64,000 nt of DNA from Hyphomicrobiales bacterium. GTDB taxonomy: Bacteria > Pseudomonadota > Alphaproteobacteria > Rhizobiales > Rhizobiaceae. This document shows positions 52,538 through 61,570 of this stretch, one piece after another. The position numbers were made by a program, and so were the translations under genes. How positions within the stretch are numbered: position 1 is the stretch's first letter; each line of letters opens with the position of its first letter. The stretch is from assembly GCA_900469615.1 (NCBI GenBank), contig UBYA01000025.1, positions 62,001-126,000 of the forward strand, given 5' to 3'. The notes under the pieces are model-generated. The model was not told where the DNA came from. It was given only the letters and a program-made list of their open reading frames with translations, and searched no databases.

Positions 52538-53536
52538 ATGTCCATTATGCATTCTAATTCTTTTGATATCCGACAGCTTGAAGCGTTCGCAGCCGTCATG
52601 TCCGCCGGCAGCGTGACAGGCGCCGCCCGTCTGCTGGGACGATCTCAACCCGCCGTCACCCGGCTGATCCAGGATCTTGAGGCGGATATCGGCTACGCGC
52701 TGCTTCATCGAAGCGGGCCGCGCATCACGCCGACGGCGCGCGGACTGCTTTTCCACGCCGAGGTCGAGCGCCATCTTTCAAGTCTTGCTCATATTCGCGA
52801 GCGGGCGACGGCCATCGGGCTCGATGAGCCCGCATCATTGACCATCGCCGCCACGCCGTCGCTGGCAGCGGGCGTTCTGCCAAAGGTCATCGCGGCCGTT
52901 GCGCCGGAGCTGGTTCCGCGCCATCTCCATGTCCAGGCGCTTGCTGCCGAAAACGTCGTGCAGGCGGTGCTGGCGCGCTCCGCAGACTTTGGCATATCGA
53001 GCCTCCCGCTGGAGCATCCCGGCCTCGACGTGCACTGGGTCGCCGACGCGCCATGCGTTCTCACCCTTTCCGCAGACGATCCGCTTGCGGGCGACGACAT
53101 CGTTCGCCTTGCCGATCTCGCCGACCGCCGGATCATCACCCTGGCGAACCCGTATCGCCTCCGCCATCGCATCGATGAGGCGCTCGAAAGAGCCGGCATC
53201 GTTCCGCGACAGATGATCGACGTGAACGCGTCGATCACCGCCCTCACCATGGTCCGCGCCGGACTGGGCGTAGCGATCGTCGAGCCCGCGACCGTCGTCG
53301 GCGTTCCGCTCGAAGGCACCGTGATGCGCATGCTCGATCACACCATCCCGTTCCTGTTCGGCGCGATATCGCCCGCGGCACTTCCGATGACTCCCACCGT
53401 CGCCGCCATGATCGACGCGGCCCGCGCCGTTGCCCTGGCGATGCCGGGCTGCCGCCTCCATGATTCCGGCGGCGTCGAGGCACTCGCCGACAGTGTTTAC
53501 GGCCAAACGCCGCATAGCGAAGGAGTGCCGTCATGA
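52538..53536 (+). CDS. LysR-family transcriptional regulator
   Basis: About 332 residues from the ATG at 52538 (AGGAG 7 nt upstream; a TTG one codon earlier is ignored). Helix-turn-helix FAAVMSAGSVTGAARLLGRSQPAVTRLIQDLEADIG, then an effector domain (LTIAATPSLAAGVLPKVIAAV). Its stop overlaps the next ATG (ATGA), so it is transcribed with the flavoprotein and probably the ABC operon that follow. Divergent to the CMD pair, which it may also control. Confidence 0.9.
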   Translation: MSIMHSNSFDIRQLEAFAAVMSAGSVTGAARLLGRSQPAVTRLIQDLEADIGYALLHRSGPRITPTARGLLFHAEVERHLSSLAHIRERATAIGLDEPASLTIAATPSLAAGVLPKVIAAVAPELVPRHLHVQALAAENVVQAVLARSADFGISSLPLEHPGLDVHWVADAPCVLTLSADDPLAGDDIVRLADLADRRIITLANPYRLRHRIDEALERAGIVPRQMIDVNASITALTMVRAGLGVAIVEPATVVGVPLEGTVMRMLDHTIPFLFGAISPAALPMTPTVAAMIDAARAVALAMPGCRLHDSGGVEALADSVYGQTPHSEGVPS

Positions 53537-55008
53537 GCGACCTGTCTGCCTTTCCGGAAGGGCTGGATGCTCTCGAAGCGCGCCTGCAACAGGATCTCGC
53601 CTGGCTGGAACTGCCCGCCAAATCCTGGGTGCCGCCTCGCGAGGCGGACGGCCAGCCGGTGATCGATGTCGCCATCATCGGCGGCGGCATGGCCGGGCTC
53701 GTCGCCTCGGGCATGCTGAAGCGGATGGGCGTCGCCAACCATGTCGTCCTCGACAAGGCGCCCGCCGGACACGAGGGGCCCTGGATTACGTTCGCCCGGA
53801 TGCGCACCCTTCGCTCTCCCAAGCAATTGACCGGTCCGGCGATGGGCCTGCCCGCACTGACCTTCCGCGCCTACTACGAAGCCCGCTATGGACGTGCGGC
53901 ATGGGAAGCGCTCGATCGCGCCCCGCGCGAGATCTGGATGGACTATCTGATCTGGTATCGCCGCGTGCTCGACCTTCCGGTGCGCAATGGCATCTCCGTG
54001 GATGCGATCGTGCCGCGCAAGGACGGCATGCTCGACCTGACGTACAGGCAAAACGGCCGGGTTGAAAGGATGATCGCTCGGCATGTCGTGCTGGCCACCG
54101 GCCGCGACGGCCTCGGCGGCCCGTTCGTACCCTCCATCGCCGACCGGATCGATCGCAAGTTCTGGGCACACACCGCCGACGAGATCGACTTCGCCGCCCT
54201 TCGGGGAAAGCGTGTCGGCGTGGTCGGGGCCGGCGCTTCGGCGATGGACAATGCAGCCACCGCACTCGAAGGCGGCGCAGCGCGGCTCGACATGTTCGTG
54301 CGGCGCAAGGAGCTTCCCCGCATCAACAAATTCACCGGCATTGGCAGCCAGGGCGTCGTGCATGGATTTGCCGGTCTTCCCGACGAGTGGAAGTGGCGGT
54401 TCCTGAACTACGCCATGAGCCAGCAGACGCCGCCGCCACGGCCGAGCGTTCTTCGCGTCAGCGCGTTCCCGCAGGCGCATCTTCATCTCGAAAGCCCCAT
54501 CGCCGGGCTGGAGCAGATCGGCGATCACATCGAGGTGACGACGCCCAAGGGCCGCTATCCCGTCGATTTTCTGATCTTCGGCACCGGCTTCAAGATCGAG
54601 CTGGCCAACCGGCCGGAACTCGCGTCCGTGGCGCCGCATATCCGGCTGTGGCGTGATCGCTTCCCGGCGCCCGCCGGGATGGCGAATGCCGAACTTGAAG
54701 GATCGCCCGACCTCGGCGGGGCGTTTGAATTTCTTGAGACCGAACCCGGCGCTTGCCCGGCCTTGTCCAAGATCCACTGCTTCAATTTCCCGGCAACACT
54801 GAGCCACGGCAAGCTCACCGGCGACATTCCCGCAATCAGCGAAGGCGCCGACCGTCTCGCCCGCGGCATCGTCAGGTCGCTCTTCGTGGCCGACCGTGAG
54901 CAGCACTTCGAAAATCTGCAGGCTTTCGACACGCCCGAGCTGCTCGGCGACGAGTGGGCGGACAACGAGACCGAAACGCTTTCCGAACGACCCTCCGAAA
55001 GGACCTGA
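53533..55008 (+). CDS. FMO-like NAD(P)/FAD-binding monooxygenase
   Basis: 491 residues. FAD motif VAIIGGGMAGLVASGML (near residue 45) and NADPH motif RVGVVGAGASAMDNAATAL (near residue 232), the arrangement of flavin-containing and Baeyer-Villiger-type monooxygenases; DFLIFGTGFKIEL is the C-terminal ATG-like motif. N- or S-oxygenation of the molecule imported by the adjacent amino-acid transporter is plausible (inference). It sits 8 nt before the ABC ATPase gene. Confidence 0.82.
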   Translation: MSDLSAFPEGLDALEARLQQDLAWLELPAKSWVPPREADGQPVIDVAIIGGGMAGLVASGMLKRMGVANHVVLDKAPAGHEGPWITFARMRTLRSPKQLTGPAMGLPALTFRAYYEARYGRAAWEALDRAPREIWMDYLIWYRRVLDLPVRNGISVDAIVPRKDGMLDLTYRQNGRVERMIARHVVLATGRDGLGGPFVPSIADRIDRKFWAHTADEIDFAALRGKRVGVVGAGASAMDNAATALEGGAARLDMFVRRKELPRINKFTGIGSQGVVHGFAGLPDEWKWRFLNYAMSQQTPPPRPSVLRVSAFPQAHLHLESPIAGLEQIGDHIEVTTPKGRYPVDFLIFGTGFKIELANRPELASVAPHIRLWRDRFPAPAGMANAELEGSPDLGGAFEFLETEPGACPALSKIHCFNFPATLSHGKLTGDIPAISEGADRLARGIVRSLFVADREQHFENLQAFDTPELLGDEWADNETETLSERPSERT

Positions 55009-55016
55009 GACCCGAA

Positions 55017-55757
55017 ATGCTTGAGCTCAAGAACCTAAAGCTGTCCTACGGAAGCACCCAGATCCTGAACGGCGTCGATCTGACGGTCAGGCGCGGCGAT
55101 GTCGTCTCGATCATCGGCCCGAGCGGAACGGGCAAGACGACCCTGCTGAAATGCATCAACCACCTGGCCAAGCCGTCATCCGGCACCATCACATTCGATG
55201 AGATCCGGATGGACTATGGCAGGCCGGACAAGGCCGCGGTCCAGGCAATCCGGCTGCGCACGGCGATGGTCTTCCAGCAATTCAACGTCTTCAAGAACAT
55301 GACGGTCATCCAGAATGTCATGGATCCGCTGGTGGTCGTGCAGGGCAAGTCGAAGGAGGAGGCTCGGTCGATCGCCGCCAGGGAGCTTGAGCGGGTCGGC
55401 CTTTCCGCCAAGGCGGACAACTATCCCTCGCAGCTCTCCGGCGGCCAGCTTCAGCGCACGGGGATCGCCCGCGCACTGGCCGTGAAGCCCGACGTGATGC
55501 TGTTTGACGAGCCGACGTCCTCGCTCGATCCGGAACTGGTCAACGAGGTTCTGAAGGTGATCAAGGACGTGACGTCCTCAGGGATTACATCTCTTCTCGT
55601 CACCCACGAGATGCAGTTCGCAAAGAATATCTCGAACCGCATCGTCTTCATGGACCGGGGCGTCGTCGCGGCGGATGGCAGCCCGGCCGAGATCTTCGAC
55701 GCTCCTTCGAACCCGCGCCTCGCGCAGTTCCTCAATTCCGAACACTCTTTCCAATAA
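55017..55757 (+). CDS. Polar amino-acid ABC transporter ATPase
   Basis: 246 residues from the ATG at 55017. Walker A GPSGTGKTT, Q-loop MVFQQFNVFKNM, signature LSGGQLQRTGIARALA and Walker B VMLFDEPTSSLDPELV. GlnQ/HisP-class length and sequence. It is followed by its binding protein and two permeases. Confidence 0.92.
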   Translation: MLELKNLKLSYGSTQILNGVDLTVRRGDVVSIIGPSGTGKTTLLKCINHLAKPSSGTITFDEIRMDYGRPDKAAVQAIRLRTAMVFQQFNVFKNMTVIQNVMDPLVVVQGKSKEEARSIAARELERVGLSAKADNYPSQLSGGQLQRTGIARALAVKPDVMLFDEPTSSLDPELVNEVLKVIKDVTSSGITSLLVTHEMQFAKNISNRIVFMDRGVVAADGSPAEIFDAPSNPRLAQFLNSEHSFQ

Positions 55758-55773
55758 CGAAAGGATGCCTGAC

Positions 55774-56598
55774 ATGTCTTCCATAAAGTCTACTTCCCGC
55801 CGCGCCTTCGGCCTTGCCATGGCAGGCGTCGCCCTCGCCCTGGCGACCGCGGATGTCTCCCATGCCGGGGACGTCCGGACGATCAAAATCGCAACCGCGG
55901 CTGAATCCAAGCCGCTGTCATGGGGTGCGATCGGCGTCGAGCCGCAGGGCTATGAGCCCGATGTGCTGAAGGCGATCAACGCGAAGCTGCCGCAATACAA
56001 GTTCGTGATGGAAGGGGCCGCAGACATTGCCCAGGAAACCGGTCTGGCCACCGGAAAGTACGACATCGCGACGGGCGGCTACTATCGTGCGCCCGCCCGC
56101 GAAAAGCAGTTCCTCATTCCCGAAGCGCCGATCGGGGCAAGCCTGATCAAGATCTACAGCCGCAAGGACAGCGGCATCAACGAGATGAAGGATCTCGTCG
56201 GCAAGAAGATCGTGCCCGTTACGGCCGGCGGCGGCATCTACAAGTTCGCGACGGCGTGGCAGGAGCAGAACCCGAACGACAAGATCGAGATCACCGCATC
56301 GAGCGCCGGCGTTCCCTATCCCGACCGCCTGAAGGAAGTGCAGAACGGCAAGTACGACGCTCTCGTCCTGCCTTCCAATCTCGGCGAGCAGACCGTGATC
56401 GACCAGCAGAAGCTCGCCATCAAGACGAGCGAACCGGTCGCGATCAACCAGACCTACGTGCTGATCCATCGCTCGGAGGAGAACAAGGCTCTTTCCGACG
56501 GCATCGACAAGGCTCTGAAGGAGCTGAAGGCCGACGGCACCCTCGCCAAGCTTTCGCAGAAGTGGTTCGGCGAGGACATCACCACATACATGAAATAA
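55774..56598 (+). CDS. Amino-acid ABC transporter substrate-binding protein
   Basis: About 274 residues from the ATG at 55774 (AAAGGA 8 nt upstream). Signal peptide with SRRAFGLAMAGVALALA (twin-Arg-like) and cleavage near SHAG. SBP family 3 fold: GYEPDVLKAINAKLPQYKFVME, IATGGYYRAPAREKQFLIPEAP. Divergent from well-known amino-acid binding proteins, so ligand unknown; a sulfur-containing or N-substituted amino acid would fit the FMO neighbour (inference). Confidence 0.85.
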   Translation: MSSIKSTSRRAFGLAMAGVALALATADVSHAGDVRTIKIATAAESKPLSWGAIGVEPQGYEPDVLKAINAKLPQYKFVMEGAADIAQETGLATGKYDIATGGYYRAPAREKQFLIPEAPIGASLIKIYSRKDSGINEMKDLVGKKIVPVTAGGGIYKFATAWQEQNPNDKIEITASSAGVPYPDRLKEVQNGKYDALVLPSNLGEQTVIDQQKLAIKTSEPVAINQTYVLIHRSEENKALSDGIDKALKELKADGTLAKLSQKWFGEDITTYMK

Positions 56599-56648
56599 CG
56601 CCACGAACCGACGATCAAGGCTGACATCGCAAGAAGGAGTGTTCCAGA

Positions 56649-57356
56649 GTGGACCTTTCCATAATGATCCCCGAGTTGCTCAAGGCATTGCCGCTGACGC
56701 TCGCGATCACCTTTACAGCCATGGTCGTCGGCTTCGCGCTGGCATTGATTGCGACGACGTTCCGGGTGCGAAGGATACCCGTCCTCAGCCAACTGGCCGA
56801 TCTCTACGTCTCCTATGCCCGGAGCGTCCCCGTTGTCCTCCAGTTGTTCGTCGCCTTTTACGGGCTTCCCGTGCTCATGGGCGCGTTCGGCGTGGAGGAC
56901 TTCGTGTCGCCGACGATCGCCGCCATGCTTGGTCTCAGCCTGTACCACGGAGGCTACCTCTCCGAGGTCCTGAGGCCGGCATACCTGGCGGTGGAGCGAG
57001 GGCAGCATGACGCCGCCGACAGTCTCGGATACAGTTTCCGCCAGAAGATCCTCCGCGTCGTCGGGCCGCAGGCTGTGCATATCGCCCTGCCCGGTTATGG
57101 CAACTCGATAATCTACCTGATCCACAATATCGCGCTCGTCATGTACATCGGCGCGGCCGACGTGATGGCGACGGCGCATCTCGTCATGGAGAGGGACTAC
57201 AACCAGTATCAGTTCGAGACCTACCTCGTGCTGGCGGTCATCTACTCGCTTCTATGCCTGGCCGCCTGGCTCATCGTCCGTTTCTTCGAAATGCGAAACG
57301 CAAGGTTTGGGCCCGACGCAGGGCCTGCCAAAGCCACGATGATGGCAAGCGTCTGA
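56649..57356 (+). CDS. Amino-acid ABC transporter permease 1
   Basis: 235 residues from a GTG at 56649 (AAGGAG 10 nt upstream). HisM/HisQ-type: LTLAITFTAMVVGFALALIA, the YARSVPVVLQLFVAFYGLP signature and the EAA loop (LSEVLRPAYLAVERGQHDAADSLGYS). It forms the channel with the permease encoded 20 nt downstream. Confidence 0.9.
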   Translation: MDLSIMIPELLKALPLTLAITFTAMVVGFALALIATTFRVRRIPVLSQLADLYVSYARSVPVVLQLFVAFYGLPVLMGAFGVEDFVSPTIAAMLGLSLYHGGYLSEVLRPAYLAVERGQHDAADSLGYSFRQKILRVVGPQAVHIALPGYGNSIIYLIHNIALVMYIGAADVMATAHLVMERDYNQYQFETYLVLAVIYSLLCLAAWLIVRFFEMRNARFGPDAGPAKATMMASV

Positions 57357-57376
57357 TCGGTAACGGAGGTCATCCC

Positions 57377-58069
57377 ATGTTCGATTCCGAAGTTCTTCTT
57401 CCCGATCTTTACGACATCCTCGGCGCCGTTCCCGCGACGCTTGCCATGGCGCTTGCGATCTTCGTCCTGTCGACGATCATCGGCAGCCTGTTTGCGATGG
57501 CGGAATATCGGCGGGTTCCGGTGGCGCGCGAACTCGTCGTCGCCTACAAAATCGTCTTCAAGGGCGTGCCGATGGTGATCGTCATCTTCCTCGCCTATTA
57601 CGGCCTGCCTCCGGCGATCGCGTTCGTGAGCTCGCTCGCAGGTATCGACTACAATGGCCATTCGACGCCGAACGTGGTCACGCTCATCGTCGCCCTGACC
57701 CTGTGCGTTTCGGCGTTTCAGGCGGAGGTGGTGAAGGGCGCCCTGAATTCCTTCGACACCGGACAATCGGATGCGGCTTATTCGCTCGGTTACAAGCGCA
57801 GCCAGGTATTCCGCCGGGTCATGCTGCCTCAGGTCATCGTCGCCGCGATCCCCGATCTCGCCAATTCGATCATGGTGATCATGAAGGCGTTGTCGCTCGG
57901 CTTTGCTATCGAAGTCGTCGACATCTTCGCCCAGTCGCAGCTGACCGCCGCCCTGAACTTCTATTATCTCGAGGCATTTCTGATCGCGGTCGTGGTCTAT
58001 ATGGCGATTGCATATATCGTGACCTTCGTCGCAGACCGGCTGGAGCGTGCGCTGAGGGTGTGGGCATGA
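57377..58069 (+). CDS. Amino-acid ABC transporter permease 2
   Basis: 230 residues from the ATG at 57377, preceded by ACGGAGG. Membrane segments with the same family features (ELVVAYKIVFKGVPMVIVIF, FQAEVVKGALNSFDTGQSDA). The N-terminal part MFDSEVLLPDLYDILGAVPATLAMA is typical. With permease 1 it forms a heterodimeric importer. Confidence 0.9.
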   Translation: MFDSEVLLPDLYDILGAVPATLAMALAIFVLSTIIGSLFAMAEYRRVPVARELVVAYKIVFKGVPMVIVIFLAYYGLPPAIAFVSSLAGIDYNGHSTPNVVTLIVALTLCVSAFQAEVVKGALNSFDTGQSDAAYSLGYKRSQVFRRVMLPQVIVAAIPDLANSIMVIMKALSLGFAIEVVDIFAQSQLTAALNFYYLEAFLIAVVVYMAIAYIVTFVADRLERALRVWA

Positions 58070-58153
58070 CGACCGGCGGACGGAATGCGCCGCCGGCCTC
58101 GTCCCGAACCTCTTGAAGCGGCATAGCGCCTGAATTTCATTTTGGCTGCCTTC

Positions 58154-58936
58154 ATGTTACCAAGACGCATGACCCGCAAACCCTTGGAGCCGCCAACCGG
58201 AATTCAGCCCGACCACCCGCTATTCGACCTCATCGAAGACGCTTATCGTGTCTTTGCCTGTCGCAAGCCGAAAAGTATCGAGGTTTGTCGGGGTTGCTGC
58301 ATGGACGCGGGGATTGAGGCCGATTTCTTCAATCCCCCTATAAGGGAGCTTCCGCTTCGCTACGTTCAGGATTGGTATTCCGCCGCTTATGATCCGAAGG
58401 GAATTGCGAAAGAGACCTGGGCATATCTCCTTCCGCGTATCCTCGAAATCCTGGCCTGCGGCGGGAACGTCAGCAATGTCGGAATAGAGGTTAGCCTGAA
58501 CCGCTTTGATACCGGCAATCGTGAAAACTGGTCCATGGAAGAGTGGAGGATTCTCGATAGTTTTCAGCGCGAATACCTGAACCGGACCGTTAACCGGCAA
58601 GAGGACTTCCTCGACGAGGTCATCTGCATGTTCAGGCTCGGGGGCTGGGATCTCGAGGATTTATTCGCACAAGTCGCAGCTATCTCCGGTGCAAAGCTGG
58701 CGCAACGCCTATGGCATGACTGGTGTAGCTGGCCGGCGCCGGGACGCGAGGGCATTTCGATCACGCCGTTCTGGAAAAGTCCCGACAATGTGGCCGCCTT
58801 TGAATTTTATACATCGCGAATGCTGTACGAGAAAATGGCGGCGTTGGCGCTCGCCGATGATACGGATGCCGAACTGGCGGCAAAAGCATCCGCCGTGGCG
58901 GGCATCGTTGAGGCGAATGCCGCTTGGTCGCATTGA
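58154..58936 (+). CDS. Unrecognised protein with an N-terminal cysteine cluster
   Basis: About 260 residues from the ATG at 58154; 58169 is an alternative start. Hydrophilic and helical, without signal or membrane segments. Residues about 40-55 (CRKPKSIEVCRGCCMD) hold four cysteines that could bind zinc or another metal. The rest is rich in Trp and acidic residues (YVQDWYSAAYDPKGIAKETW, CSWPAPGREGISITPFWKSP). I do not recognise the family. It follows the amino-acid transporter by 84 bp on the same strand but need not belong to the operon. Confidence 0.6.
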   Translation: MLPRRMTRKPLEPPTGIQPDHPLFDLIEDAYRVFACRKPKSIEVCRGCCMDAGIEADFFNPPIRELPLRYVQDWYSAAYDPKGIAKETWAYLLPRILEILACGGNVSNVGIEVSLNRFDTGNRENWSMEEWRILDSFQREYLNRTVNRQEDFLDEVICMFRLGGWDLEDLFAQVAAISGAKLAQRLWHDWCSWPAPGREGISITPFWKSPDNVAAFEFYTSRMLYEKMAALALADDTDAELAAKASAVAGIVEANAAWSH

Positions 58937-59121
58937 GGTCAGCGCGCAGGCAGCGCCCAATGCAGATTTCTTTTAAATCGTACACTGTGGTCATTGCCGT
59001 GTTGCAATTCTAGCGATCAAATTGTAGCTGTTCTTCGTTGGAAATCACACTTGGTTCAAGACAACGTTGTGGGCATGCCTGGTCATGATGCGCCTCCCAC
59101 ACAAACGAAATGGGGCCCAAA

Positions 59122-59571
59122 ATGGGATTTACAGAAGCTGTTCGAACCGTTCTGCAACAAAAATATGCTACATTTTCCGGTAGAGCCTCTCGCTCGGAAT
59201 ACTGGTGGTTTCAGCTTTTCTATATATTGCTGCTCCTGGCATATGGATTGATCGGCGGCTTTTTGGCTGGATTGCTGTCCGACAATCATGACGGACCTTC
59301 CGCCCTTGTGATCATCGTCGCAATTGTCGGTGGCATAATTGTGCTCGCATTGATTTTGCCGCAGATCGCCCTTCAGGTCCGTCGTTTCCACGATCGCAAT
59401 ATTTCCGGCTGGTGGTATCTCGGGCTTATCATCCTGAGCATGATTCCTTATCTCGGCATCATTCCGGCGATCGCCATTTTCGTCATTAACGTACTGCGCG
59501 GTACGGAAGGTCCGAACAAGTTCGGTGCGGATCCGTTGCGTCCCGACGCGAGAGCGGCGGTGTTTGCCTGA
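59122..59571 (+). CDS. DUF805 membrane protein
   Basis: 149 residues from the ATG at 59122 (MGFTEAVRTVLQQKYATFSG). Four hydrophobic segments and the DUF805 landmarks FSGRASRSEYWWFQLFY and VRRFHDRNISGWWYL. Function of the family is unknown; members are inner-membrane proteins. The gene ends 3 nt before the DUF4129-like gene, so it may be the first member of the MoxR operon. Confidence 0.85.
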   Translation: MGFTEAVRTVLQQKYATFSGRASRSEYWWFQLFYILLLLAYGLIGGFLAGLLSDNHDGPSALVIIVAIVGGIIVLALILPQIALQVRRFHDRNISGWWYLGLIILSMIPYLGIIPAIAIFVINVLRGTEGPNKFGADPLRPDARAAVFA

Positions 59572-59574
59572 CAC

Positions 59575-60303
59575 ATGGCTATCCGCGGCGTCGGCCTGTC
59601 GGCGGCCATATTCCTGGCCGTCGCGGCTCAGTTCCAGCCTGCGCAGGCACAAAACAACATGCAGCCGGCCAGTGCCGCCGGTGGTGAATATTCCGCACAA
59701 TGTTTGCTGAACGGTCTGCGTTGCACGCTGATCTACAGCGACTCATCGGAAGCAGCCAAGCCGGCATCGCGCGCGACGACGCCGCAAACAAGGTCGGCCT
59801 TCATTCCCCGGGAGCCGATCGTATCCGGCCCTGCGGCTATATTTGTCGTGCTCATCGGCCTTGTTGCTGCGATCGGGCTGTGGATGCGCTTCGGAAATGG
59901 CGGCATTTTGCTGTCGCAAGCGCCACGCGAGCTCAAGCGGCGGCAGGGAGAAGCGCCGGAGAGCTGGCGGACCTCCACCGGCGAAATCGAGGAGCGGCCG
60001 AACGATTTCCTGCGGCGGATCGCCGCCATGGCGGATCGAAGGCAGGCACTCGTTCTGTTGCTCAGGCATTGTCTGCTTCACGCAGCGGACATCACGGGAA
60101 CACGCCTTTTTCGCTCGGACACAGAGCGGGCGGTTCTGGCTCGCCTGCCCGAAAACATGCCGGACCGCGATCATCTGGAAAATCTGCTGACGGAAACCGA
60201 GCTCGTTCACTACGGCGGCCGTGTTCTGGCGGAAAATCATTTCACGACCCTTCTCGCGACGGCGCGTGGCCTTCTTCTGAAGGGTAAAATCGCCGATGCG
60301 TAA
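59575..60303 (+). CDS. DUF4129-like membrane protein of a MoxR operon
   Basis: 242 residues. Signal peptide (AAQFQPAQAQ), a periplasmic segment with two cysteines (CLLNGLRCTLIYS), one membrane helix (PAAIFVVLIGLVAAIGLWM, near residue 87) and a cytoplasmic C-terminal domain (ALVLLLRHCLLHAADITGTRLF, HYGGRVLAENHFTTLLATARGLL) resembling DUF4129. Such proteins regularly precede or follow MoxR and DUF58 genes. The stop overlaps the next start by 8 nt. Confidence 0.65.
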   Translation: MAIRGVGLSAAIFLAVAAQFQPAQAQNNMQPASAAGGEYSAQCLLNGLRCTLIYSDSSEAAKPASRATTPQTRSAFIPREPIVSGPAAIFVVLIGLVAAIGLWMRFGNGGILLSQAPRELKRRQGEAPESWRTSTGEIEERPNDFLRRIAAMADRRQALVLLLRHCLLHAADITGTRLFRSDTERAVLARLPENMPDRDHLENLLTETELVHYGGRVLAENHFTTLLATARGLLLKGKIADA

Positions 60304-61570
60304 ATTTGGCCCGATCCTGTTTCTGGCATTGTTGCTCGGCCTTGCGGCATTGGCAGTCTTCGGCCTGTCGCGGGAGACGGACTATGATCGGTCGCCTCTC
60401 GGCAGCAAAGGGCTGGAGGTTTGGCTGCAAGCCAAAGGGATACCGGTCATTCGATCGGACGTGCATGCGACGCGCGCAAGTTCCGAGTTCTCGTTGCGCA
60501 TCGTGCCCTTGCCGATAGCCCGAGCTGACGCCGCATCGGCACAGGACGACGGGAAAAAAGAAGCGGGACGCCTGGCCCCCTGGATCTATGAGGCCACCAT
60601 CTACGAACTGCCGACGCTGATCATATTGCCGAAATGGCGCGGCAGCGTGCTGGACGATGGAATTGCCCGCGAATCCGGATTGGTGCCTTTTTCCGATATC
60701 AACAATGAACTTAACAAGGCGGATCTCTCGAATCTGTATCTCACGCGGCTGGGTTCCGGGTTCGAGGAGGCGGAGCAAACCGTGCAGCCGGGCGATCCGC
60801 AAAAGATCAGGCTATATCGCGCCCAGGTCTTCGACCGCTCCACGATCCCGGACCGGTGCGAGGAGATTGCGGGCATCGATGCCGGCGCATTGCTCCTGCA
60901 ATGCGAGGACGACCACATGGTCTATGTTTTGTCGGATCCGGATCTCATGAACAATCATGGGCTGGCATTGGGCGACAACGCCGCGTTTGCCCTATCCCTG
61001 GTCAGGAAACTGCGCGGGGCAGACGCGACAAAGCCGGTCTACCTCGATACGAGCGGCAAACTGCTCGATGGCGAGGCGCCCGTAGACGAGGGCCGCACCT
61101 ACGAGCGGTCCACCAGCGATCTGGCCCGCCTCTTTGCCTATCCACTGTCGATCGTCTGGGGAGCGATCCTGCTTGTCGCTGCCATGTGCTTCTGGCGCGG
61201 AGCCTATCGGTTCGGGCCGGCCCTGGCCGAGACCGCGGCCAATATCGAAATCTCGAAGACCGCGGCGATCGAAGCCACGGCGCGACTGCTGCGGCTATCC
61301 GGCAATGACGGGCGAATGGCCGCGCAATTCGTGCAGCATCTGCTTGCGGACAGGGCCGCTTTGCACTTTGGACCCGGATCCCGGAATCAAGCCGGCATCG
61401 ATCGGATGTTTCGGCGCCTGGCCCTTCGCGACCGGGCATCGGCCGAGGCATTGCAATCGGCCGCCAAGGCGCTTGTCGAACGCGGCGATGTCATGACGAG
61501 GTCGGATCTGCATCGCAATCTCGAAACATTCAGGAAATTGCTAGGGAGCATTGAGCTTGGATCTAGGTGA
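60296..61570 (+). CDS. DUF4350-like membrane protein of a MoxR operon
   Basis: 424 residues. N-terminal membrane helix (FLALLLGLAALAVFGLS), a Rossmann-like extracytoplasmic domain with GSKGLEVWLQAKGIPVIRSD and the LSDPDLMNNHGLALGDNAAFALSLV block (the DUF4350 pattern, SDPdlf.N..l..gdNa), a second helix near residue 285 (LSIVWGAILLVAAMCFW) and a cytoplasmic tail. Ends 20 nt inside the moxR gene. Function unknown. Confidence 0.75.
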   Translation: MRKFGPILFLALLLGLAALAVFGLSRETDYDRSPLGSKGLEVWLQAKGIPVIRSDVHATRASSEFSLRIVPLPIARADAASAQDDGKKEAGRLAPWIYEATIYELPTLIILPKWRGSVLDDGIARESGLVPFSDINNELNKADLSNLYLTRLGSGFEEAEQTVQPGDPQKIRLYRAQVFDRSTIPDRCEEIAGIDAGALLLQCEDDHMVYVLSDPDLMNNHGLALGDNAAFALSLVRKLRGADATKPVYLDTSGKLLDGEAPVDEGRTYERSTSDLARLFAYPLSIVWGAILLVAAMCFWRGAYRFGPALAETAANIEISKTAAIEATARLLRLSGNDGRMAAQFVQHLLADRAALHFGPGSRNQAGIDRMFRRLALRDRASAEALQSAAKALVERGDVMTRSDLHRNLETFRKLLGSIELGSR

